A DNA stretch of 64,000 bases from Aristolochia californica (GCA_029961685.1 JARWKL010000014.1:20346452-20410451); one strand, 5' to 3'. Counted from the first letter of the stretch, positions 28,801 through 43,872 are shown. Numbers and translations are program-made. Notes: generated by a model not told the origin, from the letters alone.

Positions 28801-31800
28801 CCACCAAGCTATTAGGGGTTGTACTAGTTGAATTTCCCAAACAAGGATAACAAAATTTCGGTGTTCATTTTTAGTGCGTGAAATAATTTTCTTCACTTAT
28901 ATTTGTTGTAGTTTTCAATTTTTTTTGCATACATGAACTCTAAAATTTTAATTTTGTTGTGATCTATTAGACTTATCTTTTTGTTTACGAGAAAAATAGG
29001 AGAGTGAAAACACGAGTTTGGATTTGAAAAAAAATTGAATATCAAAAATGAAAATGCACAAATTCTGAGAGAGATAATTCCAAAAAGTATATATGATTTT
29101 ACAGGATTGGAAACTCTTTTAGTTTTTTATATATTGGGTTTTGCAATACTCGAAACAGGGGGGGGAGGCATTTTCAACTGAGTGTTGACTTCGAAACCAT
29201 AAGTCATTTATAACAAAAATTATAGCCATTATACATTATTAATTGATCAAAACAATTACGATGATCTATGATTATTAGGTCCGCTTTTTGTAAAATAGGC
29301 AAAAAGTAGGTTGCTTGGCTCAGGTAAATATCCCACTTTAACTTGAGAATTTAATTTTTTCTACTCCTTGAAGTTTTTGGATCATTAAGTCATTTGCATC
29401 TTCAACTTGTTTCTGGCATGCATATCCACCACATTTAACACATGTTAAGATCAATTTGAAATCTCTTTTTTTATAAAATTACACCAAGCAATTAGGGGTT
29501 ATACTAGTGGAATTTCCCAAACATGGATAACAAAACTTTGGTGTTCATTTTTAGTGCGTGAAATAATTTTCTTCACTTAAAATGATTAGAGTTTTCAAAT
29601 TTTTTTGCATACATAAACTCTAAAATATTCATTTTATTGTGATCTATTTGCCTGTTCTTTTTGTTTACGAAAACAATGGGAGAGAGAAAACTCAAGTTTG
29701 AAAAAAAATTGAACTTCCAAAAAGGAAATGCTCAAATGCTGAGAGAGATAATTCCAAAAAGTCTCTGTGATTTTTAAGGATTGTAAACTCTTTTTGTTTT
29801 TTATATATTGTGTTTTGAATTCATGGGAAGAGGGTGGGTGATGAATTTTAAGTTGAGTGTTGACTCCCAAACCATAAGTCATTTCTAACAAAAATTATAG
29901 CTGTTACACATCATTAATTGACCAAAACATTTACGATGATCTATGATTGTTAAGTTCGCTTTTTGTAAAATAGGCAAAAAGTGGGTTGTTTCGCTCTTGT
30001 AAATATCCCACCGCACGTTAACTTGAGAATTTCATTTTTTCTACTCCTTGAAATTTTTGGATCATTAGATTATTTGCATCTTCAACATGTTTCTGGCATG
30101 TATATCCACCACATTTAAAACATGTTAGGATCAATTAGAAATCTCTTTCTTATAAAATTCCACCAAGCTATTAGGGGTTGTACTAGTGGAATTTCCCAAA
30201 CATGGATAACAAAACTTTGGTGTACATTTTTAGTGCGTGAAATAATTTTCTTCACTTACATATATTATAGTTTTCAATTTTTTTTTTCATACATAAACTC
30301 TAAAATTTTCATTTTGTTGTGATCTATTTGCCTTATCTTTTTGTTTACGAGAAAAAAGGGAGAGTGAAAACTCAAGTTTGAAAAAATATTGAACATCGAA
30401 AATGGAAATGCACAATGCTGTGGGAGATAATTCAGAAAAGTATCGGTGATTTTTAAGTATTGTAAAATCTTTTATTTTTTTATATATTGGGTTTTGCAAT
30501 AATCGGAAGAAGGGGGGGCCAGGCATTTTGAACTGAGTGTTGACTCCCAAACCATAAGTCATTTCTAACAAATATTATAGCTGTTACAAATCATTAATCG
30601 ATCAAAACATTTATGATGATCTATGATTGTTACGTCTGGTTTTTTTAAAATAGGCAAAAAGTGGGTTGTTTCGCTCTAGTAAATATCCCACTGCACGTTA
30701 ACTTGAGAATTTAATTTTTTCTACACCTTAAAATTTTTGGATCATTAGGTCATTTGCATCTTCAACATGTGTCTGGCATGCATATCCACCACATTTAAAA
30801 TATGTAAGGATCAATTACAAATCTCTTTCTAATAAAATTCCACCAAGATATTTGGGGTTGTACTAGTGGAATTTCCCAAACATGGATAACAAAACATGGG
30901 GGAACATTTTTAGTGCATGAAATAATTATCTTCACTTACATTTATTATAGTTTTCAAATTTTTTTCACACATAAACTCTAAAATTTTCATTTTGTTGTGA
31001 TCTATTTGCCTTTTCTTTTTGTTTACGGGAAAAAAGGGAGAGCGAAAAAAAAAGTTTGAAAAAAAATTGAACATCCAAAATGGAAATGCACAAATGCTGA
31101 GTGAGATATTTCCAAAAAGTATATGTGATTTTCAATGATTTTAAACTCTTTTAGTTTTTATATATTGGGTTTTGCAATCATCAAAAGAGGAGAGGGGGTG
31201 CATTTTGAACTGAGTGTTGACTCCCAAACCATAAGTCATATCTAACAAAAATTATAGCCGTTACAGATCATTAATTAATCAAAACATTTTCGATTATTTA
31301 TGATTGTTATGTCTGCTTTTTGTAAAATAGGCAAAAAGTGGCTTGTTTGGCTTTGATAAATATCCCACCGCATGTTAACTTGAGAATTTAATTTTTTCTT
31401 CTCCTTGAAATTTTTGGATCATTAGGTCATTTGCATCTTCAACATGTTTCTGGCATGCATATCCACCACATTTAAAACATGTTAGGATCAATTAGAAATC
31501 TCTTTCTTATAAAATTTTACCAAGTTATTAGGGGTTGTACTAGTGGAATTTCCCCAACGTGGATAACAAAACTTTGGTGTTCATTTTTAGTGCGTGAAAT
31601 AATTTTTTCACTCACATTTATTATAGTTTTAAAATGTTTTTTGCATACATAAACTCTAAATTTTTCATTTTCTTGTGATCTATTTGCCTTATCTTTATGT
31701 TTACGAGAAAATGGTAGAGTAAAAACTCAAGTTTGGATTTGAAAAAATGTTGATCATCAGAAAAGGAAATGCACAAATGCTGAGAGAGATAATTTTAAAT

Positions 31801-32695
31801 AGTATCTGGGATTTTTAAGGATTGTAAACTCTTTTAGTTTTTTATATATTCAGTTTTGCAATCATCGGAAGAGGAGGAGGGGGGTGGGCGAGGCATTTTT
31901 TACTGAGTGTTGACTCCCAAACCATAAGTCCTTTCTAACAAAAACTATTGTCGTTACACATCATTAATCGATCAAAACATTTTCGATGATCAATGATTGT
32001 TAGTCCACTTTTTGTAAAATAAGTTAATAGTGGGTTGTTTGGCTCTGGTAAATAACCATTGCACGTTAACTTGAGAATTTAATTTTTTCTACTCCTTGAA
32101 ATTTTTTGAGCATTATGTCATTTGCATCTTCAACATGTTTCTGGCATGCATATCCACCACATTTAAAATATGTTAGGATCAATTAGAAATCTCTTTCTTA
32201 TAAAATTCCACCAAGCTATTAGAAATTGTACTAGTCGAATTTCCCAAACATGGATAACAAAAATTTTGGTGTTAATTTTAGTGGGTGAAATAATTTTCTT
32301 CACATACATTTATTATAGTTTCAAATTTTTTTTCTTACATAAATCCTAAAATTTTCATTCTGTTGTGATCTATTTGCCTTATCTTTTCGTTTACGAGAAA
32401 AATGGGAGAGTAAAAACTCAAGTTTGGATTTAAAAAAAAAATTGAACATCCAAAAAGGAAATGCACAAATGCTGAGAGAGAAAATTCAAAAAATTATCTG
32501 TGATTTTTAAGGATTGTAAACTCTTTTAGTTTTTTATATATTATGTTTTGCAATCATCGGAAGAGGGGGTGGCGAGGCATTTTCACTGAGTGTTGACTCC
32601 CTAACCATAAGTCATTTCTAACAAAAATTATAGCCGTTACACATCATTAATCGATCAAAACATTTACGATGATCCATGATTGTTAGGTCCATTTT
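25835..32695. repeat. Satellite array of long monomers, about 678 bp
   Basis: Landmark positions 26,029, 26,696, 27,374, 28,084, 28,761, 29,440, 30,120, 30,800, 31,477, 32,169 and 32,854 give steps of 667-710 bp. Each monomer contains a 175-bp segment absent from the short form, running from AAGGATTGTAAACTC through a G-rich tract and GAACTGAGTGTTGACTCC to CATTAATCGATCAAAACATT and GATGATCTATGATTGTTAGG. The last such segment is at about 32,500-32,690. Length differences come mainly from the G tract. No genes are visible. Confidence 0.93.
27781..27804. repeat. Run of 24 G inside a long satellite monomer
   Basis: Follows GGCGGCGGGC. Same position in the monomer as the G run at the viral junction and the shorter G tracts of other long monomers. 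Possible G-quadruplex; true length uncertain. Confidence 0.8.
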
Positions 32696-35600
32696 TTTAT
32701 AAAATAGGCAAAAAGTGGGTTGGTTGGCTCTAGTAAATATCCCACCACACGTTAACTTGAGAATTTAATTTTTTCTACTCCTTGAAATTTTTAGATCATA
32801 AGGTCATTTGCATCTTCAACATGTTTCTGGCATGCATATCCACCACATTTAAAATATGTTAGGATCAATTGGAAATCTTATTCTTATAAAATTCCACCAA
32901 GCTTTAAGGGGTTGTACTAGTGGAATTTCCCAAACATGGATAACGAAACTTTGCTGTTCATTTTTAATGCGTGAAATAATTTTATTCACTTACATTTATT
33001 ATAGTTTTCAATTTTTTTTTGCATTCATAAACTCTAAAACTTTCATTTTTTTGTGATCTATTTGCCTTATCTTTTTGTTTTTACGAGAAAACTGGTAGAG
33101 CGAAAAACTCAAGTTTGAAAAAAAATTGAACATCCAAAATGGAAAAGCACAAATGCGGAGACAAATAATTCCAAAAAGTATCTGTGATTTTTTAGGTCTG
33201 CTTTTTTTAAAATAGGCAAAAAGTGGGTTGTTTGGCTCTGGTAAATATCCCACCGAACGTTAACTTGAGAATTTAATTTTTTCTACTCCATGAAATTTTT
33301 TGATCGTTTGGTCATTTGCATCTTCAACATGTTTCTGGCATGCATATCCACCACATTTAAAACATAATAGGATCAATTAGAAATCTCTTTCTTATAAAAC
33401 TCCACCAAGCTACTAGGGGTTGTACTTGTGGAATTTCCCCAATGTGGATAACAAAACTTTGGTGTTCATTTTTAGTGCGTGAAATAATTTTCTTCACTCA
33501 CATTTATTATTGATTTCAAATTTTTTTGCACAAAACTTTAAAACTTTCATTTTGTTGTGATCTATATTTGGCTTATCTTTTTGTTTACGAGAAAACTAGG
33601 AGAGCAAAAAATCAAGTTTGAAAAAAAATTGAACATCCACAATGGAAATGATCAAATGCTGAGAGAGATAATTCCAAAAAGTGTCTGTGATTTTTAAGGT
33701 CCGCTTTTTGTAAAATAGGCAAAAATTGGGTTGTTTGGCTCTGGTAAATATCCCACGCACGTTAACTTGAGAATGTAATTTTTTCTTCTCCTTGAAATTT
33801 TTGGATCATTAGGTCATTTGCATCTTCAACATGTTTCTGGCATGCATATCCACCACATTTAAAACATGTTAGGATCAATTAGTAATCTCTTTCTTATCAA
33901 ATTCCACAAAGCAATTAGGGGTTGTACTAGTGGAATTTCCCAACCTTGGATAACAAAACTTTGGTGTTCATTTTTAGTGCGTGAAATAATTTTCTTCAAT
34001 CACATTTATTATAGATTTCAATTTTTTTTGCATACATAAACTCTAAAATTTTTATTTTGTTGTAATCTACATTTGCCTTATCTTTTTGTTTACAAGAAAA
34101 CAGGGAGAGAGAAAACTCAAGTTTGAAAAAAAAGTCGAACATCCAAAATGGAAATGCACCAATGCTGAGAGAGATACTTCCAAAAAGTATCTGTGATTAT
34201 TTAGGTCTGCTTTTTGTAAAATAGGCAAAAATTGGGTTGTTTGGCTCTGGTAAATATCCCACCGTACATTAACTTGAGAATTTAATTTTTTCTACTCATT
34301 GAAATTTTTGGATCATTAGGTCATTTGCTTCTTCAACATGTTTCAAAAGTGCGTATCCACCACATTTAAAACATGTTATAGTCAAGTAGAAATCATTTCT
34401 TTTAAAATTCCACCAAGCTATTAGGGGTTGTTCTACTAGTGGAATTTCCAAAACGTGGATAACGAAACATTGGAGTTCATTTTTAGTGCATGCAATAATT
34501 TTCTTCACTCACATTTATTATAGTTTGCAAATTTTTTTGCATACATAATAAACTCTAAAACTTTCATTTTGTTGTGATCTATATTTGCCTTATCTTTTTG
34601 TTTACGAGAAAAGTGGGAGAGCGAAAACTCAAGTTTAAAAAAAAATTGAACATCCAAAAAGGAAATGCACAAATGCTGAGACAGATAATTCCAAAAAGTA
34701 TCTGTGATTTTTTAGGTCCACTTTTGTTGTAAAATAGGCAAAAAGAGGGTAGTTTGGCTCTGGTAAATATCCCACCGCACGTTAACTTGAGAATTTGATT
34801 TTCTCTACTCCTTGAAATTTTTGGATCATTAGGTCATTTGCATCTTCAACATGTTTCTAGCATGCATATCCACCACATTTAAAACATGTTATAATCAATT
34901 TGAAATCTCTTTCTTATAAATTCCACCAAGCTATTAGGGGTTGTACTAGTGGAATTTCCCAAATGTGGATAATAAAACTTTGGTGTTCATTTTTAGTGCG
35001 TGAAATAATTTTCTTCAATAAAAAATTTTACAATTTAAAAATTTTTTTGCATACATAATTAACTCCAAAATTTTTATTTTGTTGTGATCTATATTTTCCT
35101 TATCATTTTGTTTACAAGAAAACTGGAAGAATGAAAATTCAAGTCTGAAAAAAATATTGAACATCCACAATGGAAATGCACAAATGCTGAGAGAGATAAT
35201 TCCAAAAAGTATCTGTGATTTTTTTGGTCCACATTTTGTAAAATAGGCAAAAAGTGGGTTGTTTGGCTCTGGTAAATATCCCACCGCACGTTAACTTGAG
35301 AATTTAACTTTTTCTACTCCTTGAAATTTTTGGATCATTAGGTCATTTGCATCTTCAACATGTTTCTGGCACGCATATCTACCTCTTTTAAAACATGTTA
35401 GGATCAATTAGAAATCTCTTTCTTATAAAATTCCACCAAGCTCATAGGGGTTGTACTTGTGGAATTTCCCCAACGTGGATAAAAAAACTTTGGTGTTCAT
35501 TTTTTGTCATGAACTAATTTTCTTCACTCACATTTATTATAGTTTACAAATTTTTTTGCATACAAAAACTCTAAAATTTTCTTTTTGTTGCGATCAATAT

Positions 35601-38600
35601 TTGACTTATCTTTTTGTTTACGAGAAAACTGAGGGAGCGAAAACTCAAGTTTGAGAAAAAATTGAACATCCAAAATCAAAATGCACAAGTGCTAAGAGAG
35701 ATAATTCCAAAAAGTATCTATGATTTTTTAGGTTCGCTTTTTGTAAAATAGGCAAAACTGGGTTGTATGGCTCAGGTAAATATCCCACCGCACGTTAACT
35801 AGATAATTTAATTTTTTATACTCGAAATTTGTGGATCATTAGGTCATTTTCATCTTCAACAAGTTTCTTGCATGCATATCTACCTCTTTTAAAACATGTT
35901 AGGACCAATTAGAAATCGCATTCTTATAAAATTCCACCAAGCTCATAGGGGTTGGACTTGTGGAATTTCCTTAATGTGGATAACAAAACTTTAGTGTACA
36001 TTTTTTGTGCAAGAAATAATTTTCTTCTCTCACATTTATTATAGTTTTCAAATTTTTTTCCACACATAAACTCTAAAATTTTCATTTTATTGTGATCTAT
36101 ATTTGCCTTATCTTTTTATTTACGAGAAACTGGGACAGTGAAAACTCAATTTTGAAAAAAAAAATTGGACATCCAATATGGAAATGCACAAATGAATTCC
36201 AAAAAGTGTCTGTGATTCTTTAGGTCCTCTATTTTTAAAATAGGCAAAAAGTGGGTTGTTTGGCTCCTGTAAATATCCCACCGTACTTTATCTTGAGAAT
36301 TTAATTTTTTCTACTCCATGAAATTTTGGGATCATTAGGTCATTTGCATCTTCAACGTGTTTCTGGCATGCAAAACCACCACATTTAAAACATGTTAGGA
36401 TCAATTAGAAATCTCTTTCTTATCAAATTCCACCTAGATATTAGGGGTTGTACTAGTAGAATTTTCCCAACGTGGATAACAAAACTGGTGTTCATTTTTA
36501 GTGCGTAAAATGATTTTCTTCATTAACATTTATTATAGTTTTCAAATTTTTTTGCACACATAAACTCTAAAAACTTTCGTTTTGCCTTGGTCTATATTTG
36601 CCTTATCTTTTTGTTTACGAGAAAATTGCGAGAACGAAAACTCAAGTTTGAAAAAAAAAATTGAACATCCAAAATGGAAATGCACAAATGCTTAGAGAGA
36701 TAATTCCAAAGTATCTATGATTTTTTTGGTCCGCTTTTTGTAAAATAGGAAAAAAGTGGGTTGTTTGCCTCTAGTAAATTTCCCACCGCACGTTAACTTG
36801 AGAATTTAATTTTTTCTACTCCTTGAAATTTTTGGATCATTAGGTCATTTGCCTCTTCAACATGTTTCTGGCATGCATATCCACCATATTTAAAACATGT
36901 TAGGATCAATTAGAAATCTCTTTCCTATAACATTCCACCAAATTATTAGGGGGTGTACTAGTGGAATTTCCCCATCGTGGATAACAAAACTTTGGTGTTC
37001 ATTTTGGTTCGTGAAATAATTTTCTTCACTCACATTTATTATAGTTTTCAAATTTTTATGTATACATAAACTCTAAAATTTTCGTTTTGTTGCGATCTAT
37101 GTTTGCCTTATCTTTTTGTTGACGAGAAATTTGGGAGAGTGAAAACTCAAGTTTGAAAAAAAATCTAACATCCAAAATGGAAATGTAAAAATGCTAAAGA
37201 GATATATCCAAAAAGTATCTGTGATTTTTTAGGCCCACTGTTTGTAAAATAGGCAAAAAGTGGGTTGTTTGGCTCCAGTAAATATGATCACACGTTAACT
37301 TTAGAATTTAATTTTTTCTACTCCTTGAAATTTTTGGATCATTAGGTCATTTGCATTTTCCACATGTTTCTAGCATGTCTATCCACCACATTTAAAACAT
37401 GTTAGGATTAATTAGAAATCACTTTCTTATAAAATTCCACCAACCTATTGGGGGTTGTACTAGTGGAATTTTCCCAACGTGGATAACAAAACTTTGGTGT
37501 TCAGTTTTAGTGCGTGAAATAATTTTCTCCACTCACATTTTTTTTAGTTTTAAAATTTTTTTGCGTTATCTTTTTTTTATGAGAAAACTGGTAGAGCAAA
37601 AACTCAAGTTTCAAAAAAAATTGAACATCCAAAACGGAAATGCACAAATTCTGAGAGAGAAATTTCAAAAAAGTATCTGTGATTTTTTAGGTCTTCTTTT
37701 TTTAAAAAATAGGCAAAAAGTGGGTTGCTTGGCTCTGGTAACTATCCCACCACACGTTAACTTCAGAATTTATTTTTTTTAACTCCAAGAAATTTTTGGA
37801 TCATTAGGTCATTTGCTTCTTCAACATGTTTCTGGCATGCATATCCACCACATTTAAAACATGTTAGGATCAATTAGAAATCTCTTTCTTATAAAATTCT
37901 TCGAAGCTATTAGTGGTTGTACTAGTGGAATTTCCCCAACGTGGATAACAAAACTCTGGTGTTCATTTTTAGTGCGTGAAATAATTATCTTCACTCACAT
38001 TTATTAAATTTTTCAATTTTTTTTGCATACATAAACTCTAAAATTTTTGTTTTGTAGTGATCTATATTTGCCTTATCTTTTCGTTTACGAGAAAACTGGG
38101 AGAGAGAAAACTCAAGTTTGAAAATAAAATTGAACATCCAAAATGGAAATCTACAAATGCTGACAGAGATAATTCCAAAAAGTATCTGTGATTTTTTAGG
38201 TCCGCTTTTTGTAAAATAGGCAAAAAGTGGGTTGTTTGGCACTAGTAAATATCCCACCACACGTTAACTTGAGAATTTAATTTTTTCGACTGCTTGAAAT
38301 TTTTGGATCATTAGGTCATTTGCTTCTTCAACATGTTTCTCGCATGGATATTCACCACATTTAAAACATGTTAGGATCAATTAGAAATCTCATTCTTAGA
38401 AAATTCCACCAACCTATTAGGGGTTGTACTAGTGGAATTTCCCCAACATGGATAACAAAACATTGGTGTTCATTTTTATTGCGTGAAATAATTTTCTTCA
38501 CTCACATTTATTATTGTTTTCAAATTTTTTTGCATACATAAAAAAATCCATAATTTTATTTTTGGTGATCTATTTGCCTTATCTTTTTGCTTACGAGAAA

Positions 38601-41600
38601 ACTGGGAGCGGGAAAACTCAAGTTTGAGAAAAACTTGAACATCCTAAATGGAAATGCACAAATGCTGAGAGAGATAATTCCAAAAAGTATCTATGATTTT
38701 TTAGGTTCGCTTTTTTTAAAATAGGCAAATAGTGGGTTGTTTGGCTCTGGTAAATATCCCACTGCACGTTAACTTGAGAATTTAATTTTTTCTACTCCAT
38801 GAGAGGATCAATTAGAAATCTCTTTCTTATAAAACTCCACCAAGCTCATAGGGGTTGTACTTGTGGAATTTCCCCAACGTGGATGACAAAATTCTGGTGT
38901 TCATTTTTAGTGCGTGAAATAATTTTCTTCACTCACATTTATTATAGTTTTCAATTTTTTTTGAATAAATAAAATCTAAAATTTTCATTTTGTTGTATTC
39001 TATGATTGCCTTATCTTATTGTTTACGAGAAAACTGGAAGAGTGAAAACTCAAGTGAGAAAACATTGAACATCCAAAATTGGAATGCACAAATGCTGAGA
39101 GAGATAATTCCAAAAAGTATATGTGATTTTTTAGGTCTGCTTTTTATAAAATAGGCAAAAAGTGGGTTGTTTTGCTCTGGTAAATATCCCACCGCACGTT
39201 AGCTTGAGAATGTAATTTTTTCTACTCCTTGCAATTTTTGGATCATTAGGTCATTTGCATCTTCAACATGTTTCTGGCATGCATTTCCACCACATTTAAA
39301 ACATGTTAGGATCAATTAGAAATTTCTTTCTTATAAAATTCCACCAAGCTATTAGGGGTTGTACTAGTGGAATTTCCCAAATGTGGATATCAAAACTTTA
39401 GTGTTTATTTTTAGTGCGTGAAATAACATTCTTCACTCACATTTATTATAGTTTTCAAATTTTTTTGCATACATAAACTCAAAAATTTTCATTTTGTTGT
39501 GATCTTTATTTGCCTTAACTTTTTATTTAGGAGAAAACTGGGAGAGCGAAAACTCATGTTTTAAAAAAAATTGAACATCCAAAATGCATATGCACTTGAT
39601 AGAGATAACTCTAAAAAGTATCTGTGATTTTTTCGGTCCGCTTTTTGTAGATTTGGCAAAAAGAGGGTTGTTTGGCTCTGGTAAATGTCCCACCGCACGT
39701 TAATTTATGAATTTAATTTTTTCTACCCCTAGAAATTTTCTTATAATTAGGTCATTTTTTGGCATGCATATCCACCACACTTAAAACATGTTAGGATCAA
39801 TTAGAAATCTCTTTCTTATAAAATTCCAAAAACCTATTAAGGGTTGTACTTGTGGAATTTCCCCAACGTGGATAACAAAACTTTGGTGTTAATTTTTAGT
39901 GCGTGAAATAATTTTCTTCACTCACATTTTTTATAATTTTCAATTTTTTTTGCATACATAATAATCTCTAAAATTTTCATTTTGTTGTGATGTATTTGCG
40001 TTATCTTTTTGTTTACGAGAAAACTGGGAAAGCGTAAACTCAAGTTTGAGAAAAAATTGAACATCCAAATTGGAAATGCACAAATGCTGTGAGAGATAAT
40101 TTCAAAAAGTATCTGTGATTTTTTAGGTTCGTTTTTCTTAAAATAGGCAAAGAGTGGGTTGTGTAGCTCTAGTAAATATCCCACCACACGTTAACTTGAG
40201 AATTTAATTTTTTCTACTCCTTGAAATTTTTGGATCATTAGGTCATTTGCATCTTCAACTGGTTTCTGGCATGCATATCCACCACTTTTAAAATATGTTA
40301 GGTTCAATTAGAAATCTCTTCCTTATAAAATTCCACCAAGCTTTTAGGGGTTGTACCAGTGGAATTTCCACAACGTTGATAACAAAACTTTGGTGTTCAT
40401 TTTTTGTGCGTGAAATAATTTTCTTCACTCACATTTATTATAGATTTCATTTTTTTGTATACATAAACTCTAAAATTTTCATTTTGTTGTGATCTATATT
40501 TGCCTTATCTTTTTTTTTAACAAGAAAATTGGGAGAGAGAAAACTCAAGTTTTAAAAACAATTAAACATCCAAAATGGAAATGCACAAATGCTGAGAGCG
40601 ATAATTCCCAAAAGTATCTGTGATTTTTTAGGTCTGCATTTTTTAAAATAGGTAAAAAGTGGGTTGTTTGGCTCTGGTAATTATCCCACGTTAACTTGAT
40701 AATTTAATTTTTTCTACTCCTTGAAATTTTTTTATAATTAGGATATTTGCATCTGCAACAAGTTTCAAGCATGCATATCCAACACATTTAACACATGTTA
40801 GGATCAATTAGAAATCTCTTTCTTATAAATTTCCACCAAGCTATTAAGGGTTGTACTAGTGGAATTTCCCAACGTGGATAGCAAAACTTTGGTGTTCATT
40901 TTTAGTGCGTGAAATAATTTTCTTCACTCACATTTATTATAGTTTTCAAATTTTTTTTCATACATAAACTCTCAAGTTTTCATTTTGTTGTGATCAATAT
41001 TTGCCTTATCTTTTTTTTTTTACGAGAAGCCAGGAAGAGCAACAACTCAAGTTTGAAAAAAAAATTAACATCCAAATTGGAAATGCACAAATGCTGAGAG
41101 AGATAATTCCAAAGAGTGGGTTGTTTGGCTCTGGTAAATATACCACCGCACGTTAACTTGAGAATTTAATTTTTTCTACTCGAAATTTTTGGATCATTAG
41201 GTCATCGGCATCTTCAACATGTTTCAGGCATGCCTATCCACCACATTTAAAACATGTTAGGATCAATTAGAAATCATTTCCTATAAAATTCCATCAACCT
41301 ATTAGGGGTTGTACTCGTGGAATTTCCCCAGTGGGTAACAAAACTTTGGTGTTCATTTTTAGTGCATGAAATAATTTTCTCCACTCACATTTATTATAGT
41401 TTTAAATTTTTTATGCATACATAAACTCTAAACTTTTCATTTTGTTGTGATCTATATTTGCCTTTATCTTTTTGTTTACGAGAAAACTGGGAGAGTGAAA
41501 AATCAAGTTTGAAAAAAAATTGAACATCCAAAAAGGAAATACACGAATGCTGAGGAGATAATTTCAAAAGGTATCTATGATTTTTTTGGTCCACTTTTTG

Positions 41601-43770
41601 TAAAATAGCCAAAAATTGGGTTTTTTGGCTTTCGTAAATATCCCACCGCACGTTAACTTGAGAATTTAATTTTTTCTACTCCTTGAAATTTTTGGATCAT
41701 TAGGTCATTTCCATCTTTAACATGTTTCTTGCATGCAAATCCACCACATTTAAAACATGTTAGGATCAATTAGAAATCTCTTTCTTATAAAATTCCACAA
41801 AGCTATTAGGAGTTGTACTAGTGGAATTCCCCAACCTCGATAACAAAACTTTGGTTTTCATTTTTAGTGCTTGAAATAATTTTCTTCTCTCACATTTATT
41901 ATAGACTTCAAATTTTATGCATACATAAACTCAAAAATTTTCTTTTTGTTGTGATCTATATTTGCCTTATCTTTTTGTTTACGAGAAAACTAGGAGAGTG
42001 AAAACTCAATTTTGAAAAAAAAATTGAACATCCAAAATGGAAATGCACGAATACTGAGAGAAATAATTCCAAAAAGTGTCTTTGATTTTTTAGGTCCGCT
42101 TTTTTTAAAATAGGCAAAAAGTGTGTTGTCTGGCTCTGGAAAATATCCCACCGCACGTTAACTTGAGAATTTAATTTTTTCTACTCCATGAAATTTTGGG
42201 ATCATTAGGTCATTTGCATCTTCAATATGTTTCTGGCATCCAAAACCACCACATTTAAAACATGTTAGGATAAATTAGAAATCTCTTTCTTATAAAATTC
42301 CACAAGGCTATTAGGGGTTGTACTAGTAGAATTTCCCCAACGTGGATAACAAAACTCTTGTGTTCATTTTTAGTGCGTGAAATAATTTTCTTCACTCACA
42401 TTTATTATAGTTTTCAATTTTTTTGCACACATAAACTCTAAAATTTTCTTTTTGTTGTGATCTATATTTGCCTTGTCTTTTTGTTTACGAGAAAACTGGA
42501 AGAATGAAAACTCGTTTGAAAAAAAAAATTAAAAATCCAAAATGGAAATGGACAAATGCTGAGAGAGATAATTCCAAAAAGTATCTGTGATTTTTTTGGT
42601 CCCCTTTCTGTAAAATAAACAAAAAGTGGGTTGTTTGGCTCTGGTAAATATCCCACCGCACGTTAACTTGACAATTTAATTTTTTCTACTCGAAATTTTT
42701 GAATCATTAGGTCCATTTGCAACTTCAACATGTTTAGGCATGCCTATCCACCACATTTAAAACATGTTAGGATCAATTAGAAATCATTTTCTTATAAAAT
42801 TCCACCAACCTATTAGGGGTTTTACTAGTGGAATTTCCCGAACGTGGATAACAAAACTTTGGTGTTCATTTTTAGTGCGTGAAATAATTTTCTCCACTCA
42901 CAATTATTATTGTTTTCAAATTTTATTGCATACATAAACTCTGAACTTTTCTTTTTGTTGTGATCTATATTTGCCTTATCTTTTTGTTTACGAGAAAACA
43001 GGGAGAGTGAAAACTCAAGTTTGAAAAAAAAAACTGAACATCCGCAATGGAAATGCACAAATGCTGAGAGAGAAAATTCTAAAAAGTATCTGTGAGTTTT
43101 TAGTTCCACTTTTTGTAAAATAGCCAAAAAGTTGGTTGTTTGGGTCTAGTAAATATCCCACCGCACGTTAACTTGAGAATTTAATTTTTTCTACTCCTTG
43201 AAATTTTTGGATCATTAGGTCATTTGCATGTTGAACATGTTTCTTGCATGAAAACCCACCACATTTAAAACATGTTAGGATCAATTAGAAATCTCTTTCT
43301 CATAAAATTCCACCAAGCTAGTAGGAGTTGTACTAGTGGAATTTCCCCAGCGTGGATAACAAAACTTTGTTTTTCATTTTTAGTGCATGAAATAATTTTC
43401 TTTACTCACATTTATTATTGTTTTCAAATTTTTTATGCATACATAAACTCTAAAACTTTCATTTTATTGTGATCTATTATTGCCTTATCTTTTTGTTTAC
43501 GAGAAAACTAAGAGAGAGAAAACTCAATTTTGAAAAAAAAATTGAACATCCAAAATGGAAATGGACAAATGCGAAGAGATAATTCCTAAAAGTGTCTTTG
43601 ATTTTTTAGGTCCGCTTTTTCTAAAATAGGCAAAAAGTGGGTTGTTTGGCTTTGGTAAATATCCCAACGCACGTTAACTTGAGAATTTAATTTTTTCTAC
43701 TCCATAAAATTTTGGGATCATTAGGTCATTTGCATCTTCAACATGTTTCATGCATGCAAAACTACCACAT
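32696..43770. repeat. Satellite array of about 508-bp monomers, type A, right arm
   Basis: Same family as the left arm: GCGTGAAATAATTTTC, GAGAATTTAATTTTTTC, CTATTAGGGGTTG and CAAATTTTTTTGC are the typical variants. About 21 monomers. Irregular ones: a deletion of about 85 bp at about 38,801 (CTCCATGA joined to GAGGATCAATT) and a deletion at about 41,116 (AATTCCAAA joined to GAGTGGG). No gene seen. Confidence 0.93.
34371..34659. repeat. Monomer segment almost identical to 63,067-63,355
   Basis: This 289-bp stretch carries unusual variants (ATAGTCAAGTAG, GGTTGTTCTACTAG, AGTGCATGCAAT, TATAGTTTGC, AGAAAAGTGGGAGAGC) found elsewhere only in the other copy, 28,696 bp away. I see only two adjacent mismatches and no indel. 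Confidence 0.9.
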
Positions 43771-43872
43771 TTTAACTTGAGAATTTTAATTTTTTCTACT
43801 CCTTGAAATTTGTGGATCATTAGGTCTTTTACATATTCAACATGTTTCTTTCATGCATATCCACCATATTTA
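43680..43872. repeat. Partial monomer duplication of about 100 bp at the type A/type B boundary
   Basis: The segment from GAGAATTTAATTTTTTCTAC to the GCATGCAAAACTACCACAT end (43,681-43,771) is followed at once by a second copy starting TTTTAACTTGAGAATTTTAAT, now with type-B bases. The landmark step here is 606 bp in place of 508. Everything left is type A, everything right is type B. Confidence 0.8.
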
